From: Nephrocerus scutellatus
Taxonomy: Eukaryota; Arthropoda; Insecta; Diptera; Pipunculidae
Direction of reading: 5' to 3'
DNA: 64,000 nucleotides
NCBI GenBank assembly: GCA_947095585.1
Contig: OX352761.1
Coordinates: 93,561,833 to 93,625,832, forward strand
This document shows positions 23,276-33,910 of the stretch, one piece after another (positions within the stretch are counted from its first letter, which is position 1; each line of letters begins with the position of its first letter). The translations under genes were made by a program, and so were the position numbers. The notes under the pieces were generated by a model, which had not been told where the DNA came from, did not search any database, and saw only the letters and a program-made list of their open reading frames with translations.

Positions 23276-24374
23276 ATATTAACTTACCGTGCACTAGTTA
23301 AAAAATACGTTCATCATTATCCCAAATGGACCAAACTATTAAATTTAATTAAAAGAAAATCACGACTTGAATATAAGAAGTAGCCAATATCATAAATAGA
23401 AAATAAATTTTAGTGAAAATAATTTTAATAAATTATTAATCTACATCACTAATAATTATTCAAAAATCTAAAAACTTCAGTTGTCAACGTATTTTTAGGC
23501 GAATATAAATGATCACTTCTAAACACAAGATTTGACTCAAGGATTATTGTATTTTTTAGGGAAAACTTTTAAATATTAACCATATTGTCAGTAACATCCT
23601 ACTTGAAGTATGTATGTTTCTAATTGCTTGAACTGCAATCTAATCAGATCTTCACAGTCATACTGAGAGTTGCACACAAACGTGTCGAATTAATAATTAC
23701 TTATCACTAATCAATTCATGAGCTAATTCCACCTACGAGCGAACTGGATGGTTACACACTTCATGTGTTCAACGTGATTTTGTCAGCGTATCGGTAGCAC
23801 GCATAAACACACAATTTCAAGGTTAGGTAATCCGTATTAACTAATGCTGGGCAAGTTGCCAAAATGCTATTATCAGAAACACGTACCTCACGACATAAGT
23901 ATATTGACGCGCCACTCATGCAGCCGATTAGTATGCCGACGTGATACTAACCGGCAATTATCCTTCACCTACAATTTTTGAACATTTTGCAATTGGCTTG
24001 CAAAATGTGCAGGTAGGCCACCTAGCTTTTTAGTGGAAATAAACAACCAATATATTTCACTATTGGTATAAGAAACACGTAATTACACTCGTTAAAAAAG
24101 CGAAAAGTTTTCGGTTGTTTCAATTCGAAATGCGATATACTATGTGACCCTTCCAAAACCTGGTGCACAAAACCTTAAACACACTCGAAGTCATAAAAAA
24201 TGTATCAAGATGCTAATAAACAACAAGTGGTAAAAAACCAAATGGATTTTTAATTATTACGCTTTAATTACAAATTTATTTAATGCATGATGCCTACGAT
24301 TGCAAAAGCTATCGACCTGCAAGAATAACTCATTACCCACTTACTCATGCTCTTTCTCTCTCTATCTGTTTTAG
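23276..24374. other. Spacer upstream of exon 1
   Basis: No repeat family was recognised from 23280 on. It ends in the pyrimidine-rich acceptor (CTCTTTCTCTCTCTATCTG, TTTTAG) of the PDZ exon. Probably intron of the E3 gene if an upstream exon exists. Confidence 0.45.
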
Positions 24375-24480
24375 TTTCCACCATAAATGCGGAGCTCTAA
24401 GGACGCCGTCGACGTTGAATTTTACCACCATCGGTTGCTTGCCTTCTTCTTGGGTTCGGTTTAACGACATAAAGGAGGAA
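24375..24480 (+). other. Leader of exon 1 with a 25-codon upstream ORF
   Basis: Between the acceptor ending at 24374 and ATG 24481 there is an out-of-frame ATG at 24387. It opens a 25-codon reading frame starting MRSSKDAVDVEFYHH and closes with TAA at 24462-24464. It may be an upstream ORF that damps translation, or the sign of a single-base error hiding a longer N-terminus. The main frame is also open through this leader. Confidence 0.4.
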
Positions 24481-24759
24481 ATGCTCAAGTTGTGTAAAAT
24501 ATATGCGTGTCCCAATGGAACCCTCGGCCTTCATTTGAGTCGCGCTCCGTGGGATCCGTATCCTTGGGTTAGCGGTGTTCAGGATGGTTCGCATGCGCAT
24601 CATGCTGGCGTTAGAAGTGGCGACGCAGTTCTTGAATTGAACGGCAACGATGTTCTAGGCCAAAAGATTTCCGAAATAGCCGGAAACATCAATCAGCATT
24701 GGGAACGTGGAGAACGCTATGTAACTGTTGTAATATGGCGCAATAAGACTGAAAACAGC
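24481..24759 (+). CDS. PDZ-RING-Sina-like E3 ligase, exon 1 (PDZ domain)
   Basis: This is the first coding exon seen of a four-exon gene (24481-24759, 28281-28367, 50332-50503, 57997-59702; 2244 nt, 747 residues plus stop). It encodes residues 1-93, nearly all a PDZ domain: the carboxylate-binding loop reads GTLGLHL, followed by the strand WVSGVQDGSHAHHAGVRSGD and LELNG, both typical of PDZ folds. PDZ domains bind C-terminal tails of partner proteins, so this would be a substrate- or membrane-targeting module. ATG 24481 was chosen because it has a purine at -3 and is the first in-frame ATG after a good acceptor (polypyrimidine tract then TTTTAG, ending at 24374). The donor is GTGAGT at 24760, phase 0. 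An upstream coding exon cannot be excluded, because the frame stays open back to the acceptor. The family is clear; orthology to a named fly gene was not established. Confidence 0.85.
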
Positions 24760-25359
24760 GTGAGTAATAATCAAAATCAATCACTCGCATACACTTACAG
24801 CTCAATATGCAATTATCTTTGAAGCCTCAACGAACTAATTTTTTGTTTATGGTTACGGTTCTAACACGATATGAATGGGACTGCTTTCGCCGGTTTATAC
24901 GCAGTTTAGACATTTCTTCTCTATTCTCCTTCTTAACACTAGCAACGTTTTCTCGTGTCTGTCTAAGCACTCAGAAACGAATGGAAAATAGGTGCTATCC
25001 CATGGAAAGATCTTGAAAAATACAGTATTCAATGCTGTATTTCCTGTTCGTTACATTGTTTACATTTTTTGCAGCCGCCGGTGATAAGAAAAAGAAGATA
25101 GAATAGGCATACAATCGTATTTTATGTAAATAATGATAGCAGCCGATGATAGAAAAATATGAAAGCCGTTTTTTACGTTTACACTATCATGTCAAAAACT
25201 CATCATAATTTTGCGATGATAATTCTGATTGCTTCTATAACTTGAGGGTTATAAAAGAACAACCTGACCTTCATAGCCGATGTAGAAATAAGAACACATA
25301 AAAGCACATATACGAGTAGATTGTACAAGGTGAATTGCTTGAAATTGAATTGAAAAAAA

Positions 25360-25945
25360 AGCAACCCATAAAAATTAAAATTTTTCGTGTAAATTCTCTT
25401 ATTAATACACAAAGTGTGATACATAAAGTGTTGTTCGTCGGAGATACACTCGCGTATACAATTTTACAAATCGGCAACTTTTTTTAACAAAATTTGTATG
25501 GGTGCCCTCCAAACCCGGGGCCCGATAACTCCAAAATATTTACAAAAAGTGTTGTCCATCGGAGATACACATGTGTATAAAATTTGAAGAAAATCGGGTG
25601 CTTTTTTAAAAGATTTGTATGGGTGCCCCCCGATCCCGGGCCCGATCACTTCCAAATTTTTCAAAAAGTGTTTTCCATTGGAGATACACATGTGTATAAA
25701 ATTTGAAGAAAATCGGGTACTTTTTGTAAAATATTTGTATGGGAGCCCCCCGACCCCGCGGCTCGAGGGGCCCCAAATTTTAATAGAAAGTGTTGTCATG
25801 GAAGATACATATGTATGCAAGGTTTCAATATAATCGGACTTTAGGAAGTGGGTTAAAAATTGATTACAAGATTTAGTGTGCCAGCCAGCCAGCCAGCCAG
25901 CCAGCCACGGGCAAGTGAAGTTAATATAGAGAATTTAAAAACGTT
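25360..25945 (-). mobile_element. AATTCTC-family repeat, copy h (well preserved)
   Basis: A full layout: AACCCATAAAAATTAAAATT, GTAAATTCTCTTA, four units of about 120 bp with ATCGGAGATACACATGTG and GTATGGGTGCCCCCC, then GGGTTAAAAATTGAT, CCAGCCAGCCAGCCAGCC and GTTAATATAGAGAATTTAAA. Read on the - strand the ends are AAATTCTCTATA and TAAGAGAATTTAC, short inverted repeats. Confidence 0.7.
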
Positions 25946-26039
25946 ATTTGCCGCCGCTGATGCAATCACAAATATCATCCTTATTGGTATGAGAGAATTT
26001 AAACCTTCCAGGAATAAGCTGTTAAACCAAAGGAAGATG

Positions 26040-27560
26040 GATAGTATGACTCGAGCTGTAAAGAGGCTTCTACGATTAGAGAGGTATGCTTTCGGTTTTA
26101 CAAAGCAAACCCTACTGAGGAAAACCGAACAATTTTGAAACGAGTCAGAAATGATTGCAATGCCCATCTTCGGCTAGTCAAATTTGCCTACGACCAAAAA
26201 TTTAGGCAAAAATACTACAATGTGCCAAAGGTAGTAAAAATGTTTGGTCATTCGTGAAAAGAATCAAAAATACAGCCTCGTCGTCGATTCCAACGCTCAT
26301 TTATAACTACATTCGTGCTGTCAGCTCTATAGACAATGCCAATCTGTTTGCTGAGCATTTCGCAGCTAGCTCCATGCTTCCAGATTGTGCACTGCTGCCT
26401 CCTGCAGCTCAGAATATTGAACACTCTATGGGACAGATATTCATTCGTACTCGTGCAGTTGCTAGAGTTTTAAACGATCTCAACACTCACAAATCCGCTG
26501 GACCAGATGGTATTTCCCCATTAGTTCTGAAGAGGTGTTCTTCCAAGCTGGCATTATCATTGCGTAAGCTTTTTCATTTCTTCTGGACTCTTCCTGAGAA
26601 GTTGGAAAACAGCCTTTGTCCAGCCCATAGGAAGGAGCCGTCGTCTCCTTCTTCGTATCGACCCATAGCACTTACATCCATTATTTCCAAGGTCATGGAA
26701 ACGCTGATAAATTTTCAGCTCATGAAATATCTTGAAACCAACGAAATCCTTGGTGACCGGCATTATGGATTTCGTGGCCAACGTTCCACTGGTGATTTGA
26801 TGGTATATCTTACCGAACAGTGGAACCAGTCCTTGCATAAATTTGGAGAAAGTAAAGCTATTGGATTCGATATTTCTAAGGCATTCGACAGTGTTTGGCA
26901 TTAAGCTCTTTTGTCTAAAATGCGTGCTTATGGAGTCGATGAAAAACTGTTTCATTGGATTAGAAGCTATCTTTTGGACCGCTCAATTCAAGATGTTTTG
27001 GACGGTTTCAAGTCTAAAGTTAATTACTTAAATGCTGGTGTTCCCCAGGGCTCTGTTTTGTACCAGACCCCCCTTCCTCATTTTATTAATGGTCTCTTAT
27101 CTGTGAGTTCTAATCCAATTCACTTTTCGATGACGACAGCACTCTTCGCTTCTCATATAAGTTTGAGGAACATCCCTCCACTTCTCATGTGTAACTCAAA
27201 CAACTACGTGTGTTAAGCACGTTAAATTCTGACCTTGACAGCATAATACAATGGGGAAAATCAATCGAGTAGAATTTTACGCTTCCAAAACCCAATGCTG
27301 TCTCTTGTCGGCTAAGCGAATCCTAAATCCCATGCCATTATCCATGAATGATACTTGCATCGAGGAAACTGATAATCTCGCAATGTTCGGTATATGCGTG
27401 AACGACAAGCTTCATTGGAATGACCACATATTTACCGTCGCCAAAAATGCTGCGAAATGTTTAGGTTTCTCTGTCTTTCCACATCACTATGATCCACAGG
27501 CATTCAAAACACAAGCTCATAGACATCTCCTCTTTTCTCCTCCTTTTCCTTAATGTCCAC
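26040..27560 (+). mobile_element. LINE (Jockey/CR1-like) RT copy, inverse of 1625-3580
   Basis: Encodes the same protein family as the - strand copy at 1.6-3.6 kb: VKRIKNTASSSIPTLIYN, ARVLNDLNTHKSAGPDG, SPSSYRPIALTSIISKVME, FRGQRSTGDLM, FDISKAFDSVWH, then a stop, then VDEKLFHWIRSYL, AGVPQGSVL and GICVNDKLHWNDH. The FADD box is lost here (IHFSMTTALF). It has several stops and frameshifts, is 5' truncated, and is dead. Confidence 0.8.
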
Positions 27561-27599
27561 GCTGTGCCAAGCATATGGCCGAGCATTATTTGGGTGCAA

Positions 27600-28016
27600 A
27601 CCCTTGAAACGTGCGCGAATTATAAAAAACAAAAATTAGAACAGGTTGATGAAACTTAAATTAAAACCATATTTTATCGAAGCATATACTTTGGAAACAA
27701 CGGATTCTTGTGCTTTGCACTAATTTAAGCCTTGCACTCCTTGCGTTACACTCCATCCGTTTCTGTATGTTCATCTTTATAAAGAAAAATGCAAACAAGT
27801 ATTCGGGAAGAACCCGAAAGTTGGTTAAAAAAAACATAGAAGATATAAAGCCCCACTATTTTACGCGTCACACGCGCCACATGCAACACGTCCCATGCGG
27901 GCACCCAGAAATGTTCTTTGATACCTCTTTAGGACATGTAAAAGTTAAAAAGTCAAAAAATTGAAAAGCCATTGAGACTGATTTGTAGGGGAATCGAAGC
28001 GCCCCCGAACAGCTAG
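27600..28016 (+). mobile_element. Helitron-like 3' part
   Basis: Ends GAAGCGCCCCCGAACAGCTAG at 28016 followed by T, the same terminal text as the element at 4550-5317. It includes ACGCGTCACACGCGCCACATG, also found at 38580 and 63970. The 5' end is not defined. Confidence 0.4.
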
Positions 28017-28280
28017 TATAATTATATAATTGTAGTTGTTGTGTTTAAAAATCAAAAAATAAATGCTAGTGAACATTTAAAAAAAAAGCTCCAAGATAAT
28101 TGCTTATTATTAAATTCGGTTAATATATTTTAGATACATGAACGGTTCACATAGAATATAGTATTATACACATGCATATTTAATAGAGATAAAATATTTA
28201 ATGCATAAACTCATATAAGGAAGCTCATATTCATTATAATCACGTGCATAACAAGAAAATTCTATTATTTCTCTTTACAG

Positions 28281-28367
28281 CAGATTATAAACCAACATTC
28301 CCTCCAAAAGTTTGCAACATGCCTGCAGCACATCGCCCAATTATTGGAGTGTCCTGTTTGCTTCGAG
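28281..28367 (+). CDS. PDZ-RING-Sina-like E3 ligase, exon 2 (start of RING)
   Basis: This 87-nt exon (29 codons, phase 0 at both ends) was found by splice sites and frame and is too short to appear as a long ORF. The acceptor is CTCTTTACAG ending at 28280 and the donor is GTAACT at 28368. It encodes residues 94-122: a short helix-like linker, then LLECPVCFE, the hallmark start of a SIAH/Sina-type RING finger with zinc ligands C117 and C120. An acceptor 3 nt downstream (second CAG) would drop one Gln without changing the frame. The following intron is about 22 kb and separates the first two RING ligands from the other six. Confidence 0.85.
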
Positions 28368-28435
28368 GTAACTATTTGCCCCAAGTTGTTAATCACATCA
28401 ATGTTCAGAACTTGAGAGCATAGTATATACATTCT

Positions 28436-28436
28436 C

Positions 28437-28470
<34 letters not shown>
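28436..28470. repeat. (TA)n microsatellite
   Basis: About 16 uninterrupted TA units just downstream of the exon 2 donor. The adjoining - strand ORF is a consequence of the repeat. Confidence 0.8.
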
Positions 28471-28472
<2 letters not shown>

Positions 28473-29129
28473 CATATGTATATAAATTTTTAAACATTTT
28501 CGAGTATGGTGGGTGTTGGCAGTAGGATGTCTGGCGATTGTCTTGTGATGATGACGTGATGTTTGATAGAATATACAATGTATACAATGTTATCTATGTA
28601 CTCGTCTATAATTGTACCTAAGTCAATATGATTTGTTATGAGCAGTGGTACTGCGGTCTGGTTTTACAAATGACGGATAAATGTCGTATACATTTTGTTA
28701 CGTATGATCAATGCAACTTATGTAATCTTCTCTGTAGTTGAGGTGCCAGCTAAAAATTAAATGTTCCCACTGAAGACTACTTGAAATGTTAAGTACCCAG
28801 TAAAAATGAATTTTTGTCAAATGAGGGTCGGTTCAATAACGATGTTAATTTTAGGTAAAAAAACCTTTGGAATTTTAGAAGAAATTATGAGATTTCATTA
28901 AAACAAATTCTCATATAGTTGTGCTGTATATCGATCTAAATTTCATTCAAGTGACATATACAATCGCTGCATATATAAAAACACTTTTACTGACTTTCAG
29001 TTCGAGATAACTAAATGCAATGCAATTGTTATTGTAAATTAACTAAAGAAGCCTAGCTTTTTCCTCACATAAGAAAATAGTTTACATATGATTACTTTAA
29101 GACTGCTTGCTTATTAGGATTTTTAACCT
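28471..29129. other. Intronic AT-rich spacer, nothing recognised
   Basis: No ORF, RNA or repeat family was identified in this part of the large intron. Confidence 0.5.
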
Positions 29130-29890
29130 TTTCGTACCACCTTGTAGCCTGTTTCAATAGGCCAATTTCGATAATTAAGTTAGGTTAGGATCGGTGGCTG
29201 CATTCGCATAATTAGACCGATGACGGTCCATTGTGGTACCAGAAGATCATTACCTTTTCCCCTTTATCTCCGAGCCCATTTTGAGCTTTTAATAAATCCC
29301 AGAATGTTTTGTACTTTACAGCTTTCGTCATATCACAAATTATTTAATATATAATATCCCAAATGATTTTATCTGCAAGACCCGGACATGAACACAGAAT
29401 TTAGAGATGTGTTTCTTCTTCTTCGAGATCATTGCAGCTTCTACAGAAGTCGTTGAACTCAATAAGGCCCGCAAATGCTCCGAGGAGAAAGTGCCATGTT
29501 AGTATACCTATAATTATTCTCATATCGCTCTAGAGCGAATTAAGTCAAGCTTAGGCCAAACTTGTATTGCTATTACAATATCAGTTACTGTTATAATATT
29601 ATGCACCCGCCAGGTCGGTGCTTCCTTAATCGCTGTCATCTCAGCCTGATAACGCTGCAATAGTTCGGGAGGTGAACGGAAATGCTTAGGGTAGGTTTTT
29701 CACAGAAGACCCCAGCACCTACTTTATCGAGCCATCATTTTATTATTCTCTGGGAGCGCTAGATGGCGCGTAAACCCTTATAATAGCATAAAACCGGTAA
29801 TTTAGTCTAAATTCGCCAGTTCTACTTTTATTATTACTATTAGGTTGGTGGGCTGAGAAGCCTGGTGCACTGCGACCTAGAGATCTATTG
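29130..29890 (-). mobile_element. LINE C-terminal fragment
   Basis: On the - strand near 29500-29370 it reads HFLLGAFAG, LIEFNDFCRSCNDLEEEETH and a downstream Cys. This is the C-terminal Cys/His motif (CxxC...H...C) of RNase H-bearing LINEs. The frame is broken on both sides. The next LINE copy follows from about 29900. Confidence 0.55.
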
Positions 29891-29899
29891 TGCATCCCA

Positions 29900-31680
29900 G
29901 ATAATTACCACTTTATGTGGTTGCTTAGTTCCTTTATGAATGCCATTACGTCTGCCAATTCGATCGAAATAGCATTCTGTCCTGTGACTGTGTGAGCCTT
30001 GAGGTGCTTAAGTCTTTTCCATGTGAGAACACTACACATAAACAGTATGTGTTCTGGCGATTATTTTGCTTTGTTACAGAAATTGCAACTGTCCGTCTAG
30101 GATTTTCCCATTTTTGCTAAGTGGCTATTGAATGGGCCGTAGCCCGTTATGTACCAGACTAGGGATCAGAGTGCATGGCGGTTCAGTTTGATTGCCTTGT
30201 CTATGTGTTTAATGTTATACTTGAGAAGCCTTTTGGTTTGTTTCATCCCTGTCGACGATTCCCATTCAGCTTCGATGGCATTGTTAGCCCACTCTTTAAT
30301 CTTGTTTTTGAGGTGGCTAAGAGAGTAGGAAATGCTTGGTTCTGGTCCGGTAAATGTACCTTCTGCGCCTTCTCTTGTGCAAAGATCTGCTGCCTCGTTC
30401 CCTACAATTCCTGAGAGCCCTGGAGACCACATAAAGATGATTTTATTTGTTTTGGCCAATTGTTTTAAGTGGCAGTAGCAGCTCCACGTTGTTCTAGTGT
30501 TGAAAATAGGGCCTTTTAGTGCAAGTAGTGCGGCCTGGCTATCTGAAATCATGTAAATCTCAGTTCTTCTATTACTTCTTTTAATGCATTCTAAGATGCA
30601 GGCTTCTAATGCTATTGTTTCTGCCTGGAAAACGGTTGGGGAGTTATCTAGAGGTATTCGCAGTGTGGATCTGGGTCCGAATAATCCTGCTCCTGCTCCT
30701 TTGTCTGTTTTAGATCCGTCTGTGTACGGATGATAAATGCATGATGGGGGAGGTTATTGATCTTGAATTCTTACCAAGAAGTTCCTTTAGAAATCAGTTG
30801 TTTTTTTCATTGAGTCTGCTTGTAGGACAATTCCATATTCCGAGTTTATTTTGGAAATGACGTTAGTATGTCCTGGTTTATTGGATTTGACCTGATTGTG
30901 TATGTTGAGAGTAGAGAGTCTTAAGTCAGCTTCACTTTTAATAATGTGTATGTAAAGTGATGTAAGTTCTAGAATCTTCTCGAGGGCTGCCGTAGGGAAG
31001 GTCTTTATGGCACCTGTTGCACTAAGGCAAATGAGTCTTTGGATCTTGTTGAGTTTGAGCGTGTCTTTTGATTGCTCTTTTTTTGGCCACCATATCAAGG
31101 CTGCATATGTCAGCCTCGGTCTGATAATACTCTGGTATAGCCATAGAGTCGTTTGCGGGTATATTCCCCTCGTTTTTTTAAACATGCGTTGGCATGTGAA
31201 GTAAGCTTTATTAGCTTTGTTAATAATGTATGTCATATGGGGGTTCCATGTTAGTTTTTGGTCAAACACAACTCCCAGATATTTGGCTTCCGGCATTATT
31301 TGGAGGACCTTGCCTTGGAAATTTAGTGTGGGAATATTTGTTCTTCTTCTCTTTGTGAAGATGGTGCACACTACCTTGTCTGGGTTGACGCTTAGGTTCA
31401 CCTAACTTCACTTTGAAGTTAGTGTTGTCAAAAGCGCATTGAATGTCTATGAAGGCGCATATTAACAATTCTCTGCTTTGCTTTCTGTGTGTTTTCGATT
31501 TCATCTGTCAGCTCGTGCAGTGCTGTTTCTGTTGATTTTACATTAGATTTTATGTATTGACCTAATAACTTCTCCATGGATTTAAGTAAAAATAAAGATA
31601 GGCTAATTGGTCTATTAGACCTGGCATCTTCGGGAGATTTTTTACCTACCTTTGGTAAGAAAATCACTCGCACGTCTCTC
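29900..31680 (-). mobile_element. LINE (LOA/R1/I-type) with RT thumb, RNase H and C-terminal zinc motif
   Basis: Read on the - strand: RT motif 1-2 text (RVIFLPKVGKKSPEDARSNR, 31673-31428), the RT end and thumb (NLSVNPDKVVCTIFTKRR, EAKYLGVVFDQKLTWNPHM, SIIRPRLTYAALIWW; 31401-30787), RNase H (MISDSQAALLALKG, WSPGLSGIVGNEAADLC; 30552-30166), then CNFCNKAK...PEHILFMC near 30090-30030. RNase H after RT points to the LOA/R1/I branch. The RT catalytic boxes are deleted between 31428 and 31401. Several frameshifts. Confidence 0.75.
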
Positions 31681-31819
31681 CAGCCCCTTGGAACGTATTC
31701 TAGACAGACTGTAGCTGACTCTCTAGAGTTCCACGAGCAGAGATTCTATCTGATGGAACCGTTTCGACTGGGTGGAGTAACTATTGGAACTTTATATTTC
31801 TTTGTCTTGGATGGGCTTA

Positions 31820-32600
31820 CTCCTAGTCCACAACCTCTAGCCCGTTTTGTGATGATAGAGAAGGCATTCTGCATAAGCTACATGCCTTCTGATGGTGAAT
31901 CCAGCAAGCTCGGCGGTAACAATTCAGCTTATGATTGATAAGCTTGCATACTGTGTAGTCAACCAGCAGAAGAGCCAAGCCATTCGTTATGAATTCTGTT
32001 TTGATATTATTGAAGGCACCTTCAACGTCGAGGAACGCTATAAGTGTTGTGATTTTTCTATCGTACGCACCAGTGCATAAGGGTCTGTATCTACAGATTT
32101 CTCTTTGCTGTATGCGTGTAGAGACTGTACCCATCTGCTGCGATCCACAATGTTTCAAACGTAAACATCTAAATACCATTCCAGATTTTTCAAAAGAAAG
32201 GAGGATAGAGTTATTGGTCTTAGGTTCTTTGGGTTGCCATGTTAGGTTTTTCCTACTTTCACAATAAAGACTACCTTGAATTTTGTCAATTTCTTAGGAA
32301 TATAAACTAATCTTAGACAACCTTTGAGGATCACTTCTAACCTTAAGATAATGACCTCTGAGTTATTCTACAATGCTGCTGGTATGATCTGGTATGGATT
32401 GGCTGATTTGTATATGGCTTAAAGCCGCTAATTGCCCACCTGATCCGCATTATGCTAACGATGTCATCTACGCATATCGCATGGGGTTCTTGGTGAGTAT
32501 TGAGCTCTAGCTCATTTCTCGAGTCAATCCCGCCTGGAAAGTGGGTTTCTAATAGAAGCTTCAGAGTTTCCTTGCTCGTAGCCGTCCGTTAAGCATGCGG
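31820..32600 (-). mobile_element. LINE RT fragment (second copy)
   Basis: The - strand at about 32179-31823 encodes RT motif 3 text (LIAFLDVEGAFNNIKTEFI) after a degraded N-terminal part. It overlaps in content with the neighbouring copy, so two related LINEs are stacked in the same orientation. Confidence 0.6.
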
Positions 32601-32899
32601 TTTTATTAAGTAACTGGGATTGGTTTGATTTGTGGAAAGAATCATTCTAAGGTGGTGGTCTATGACACTCCTACTATTTTATCACCGAAGTGTCTCCAAG
32701 GTTTCATCTATGCCTTCTTAACTCTTTTTTATAGAGTTTGAGGTACTTCTTATATAGATCGTAGTCTTGAGCATAACTAGTGCTCATAGAAAATCGTGTC
32801 AGAGACAAGGGTTACATCGGGCACTTCTTATCTCTTTTTAGTAAAAATAAAGTAATAAAGGTGGGCTCTTGCTTAATATTACCGACTAGGTTAGTATAT

Positions 32900-33177
32900 A
32901 GTACATATTCAAAAAATTACTCAACCCTTTCATTGGTCAGTGCTTGCCAAGATTGTGCGTGGACATTTGCATCGCACCCGAGTATCACACTGATTTTTTT
33001 CTTCTCTGCCTCATCCAGAGCTATATCCGCCAGGTTGTCCAGCGGAGCCTTCTTCTCGCGGTCTAGATAAACTGAAACCTGCCAAATGTTGTTCTTATCT
33101 ATTTCTAAGCTGACTGCGGTTACGTCACCATCATTAAATTGTGGGTGTAGAAAGATATTTAAATTACTTTTTTCCAT
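32900..33177 (-). mobile_element. LINE apurinic endonuclease fragment
   Basis: The - strand reads DGDVTAVSLEID, VYLDREKKAP and ISVILGCDANVHAQSW, the GDxNAHH-type motif of LINE AP endonucleases. It follows RT fragments in the expected relative order, so it may be the 5' half of the copy at 31820-32600. Confidence 0.65.
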
Positions 33178-33399
33178 TATACATGAACTGAAGTCTTAAA
33201 CGAGTGCAGGATTTTGCATCTCTTCATTTATAGTCCACAGATCCAGTTATTGTTTATCCATTGCTCTTAGATAAGAATAAGGTATTCTGCCGCTTTAACT
33301 ACTCTAAGGATAAGTGCCTCTGATGCGACATTAGTGTGATGTAAGATTATTTGAAGGATTTTGATAATTTAAATTAAATAAATTACACTAACTTCATCC

Positions 33400-33660
33400 T
33401 TCTATATCTGCTGAAACGGATTTTCTGTTATTCTCCGAGAAGGTGCCGGATGCATCCGTCTCGCTCCTCGAGGAATTCCTGGCATTACTCATCAAACTCG
33501 ATGGAGAACAGGCCCTCCATTCTACTTGCTAAGTCTTCGCTGGAACGACTGTCGCTATCTAGCGCAGTGGCAACCTTCTCTTGAAGGGTTTGACCCCAAG
33601 AAGCCTTATCGGCCTCATATTTCTCGAAGACCTTGAGGACGCGAAACTGATTTCTATAAC
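33400..33660 (-). mobile_element. LINE ORF1-like remnant
   Basis: A - strand open stretch (NQFRVLKVFEKYEADKASWG, EKVATALDSDSRSSEDLASR, MEGLFSIEFDE then stop) ending in an acidic helix-rich region. It lies 5' of the endonuclease fragment on the same strand, so an ORF1 origin is likely but unproven. A SINE is inserted at its upstream end (33681). Confidence 0.35.
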
Positions 33661-33680
33661 CCGCCTAGTCGCAAAAAGGG

Positions 33681-33910
33681 TGGGCGCCGTGGCTCAGTGG
33701 AAATGAGTAACACCAAAATTTTTCACGGTGTCCCACCTCTCGCGAATGGGTGACAAACGTTCCGAGAGTAATAACTTGTCACGGAAAGCTTCTCAATTCA
33801 CCGTTCGGAACCGGCATAAATTGTAGGTCCCCTCCATTTGTGTCCAAATATATAAATGCGCAACACAAAAGGTCGCGAGAGGCTAGGCCTTGGACCGCAA
33901 TGGTCTGTCT
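33681..33910 (+). mobile_element. tRNA-derived SINE copy 4 (B box deleted)
   Basis: Starts TGGGCGCCGTGGCTCAGTGG and then jumps straight to GAGTAACACCAAAATTTTTC, so the segment with the B box is missing. Body and tail (GGTCCCCTCCATTTGTG, GGTCGCGAGAGGCTAGGCC) are well kept. Without a B box it could not be transcribed by pol III on its own. Confidence 0.7.

Larger units (their letters stand above)
24760..28280 (+). other. E3 gene intron 1
   Basis: This 3.5-kb phase-0 intron contains an AATTCTC-family repeat on the - strand (about 25360-25945), a broken LINE on the + strand (about 26040-27560) and a Helitron-like 3' end (to 28016). The rest is AT-rich sequence without a recognisable gene. Confidence 0.75.
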
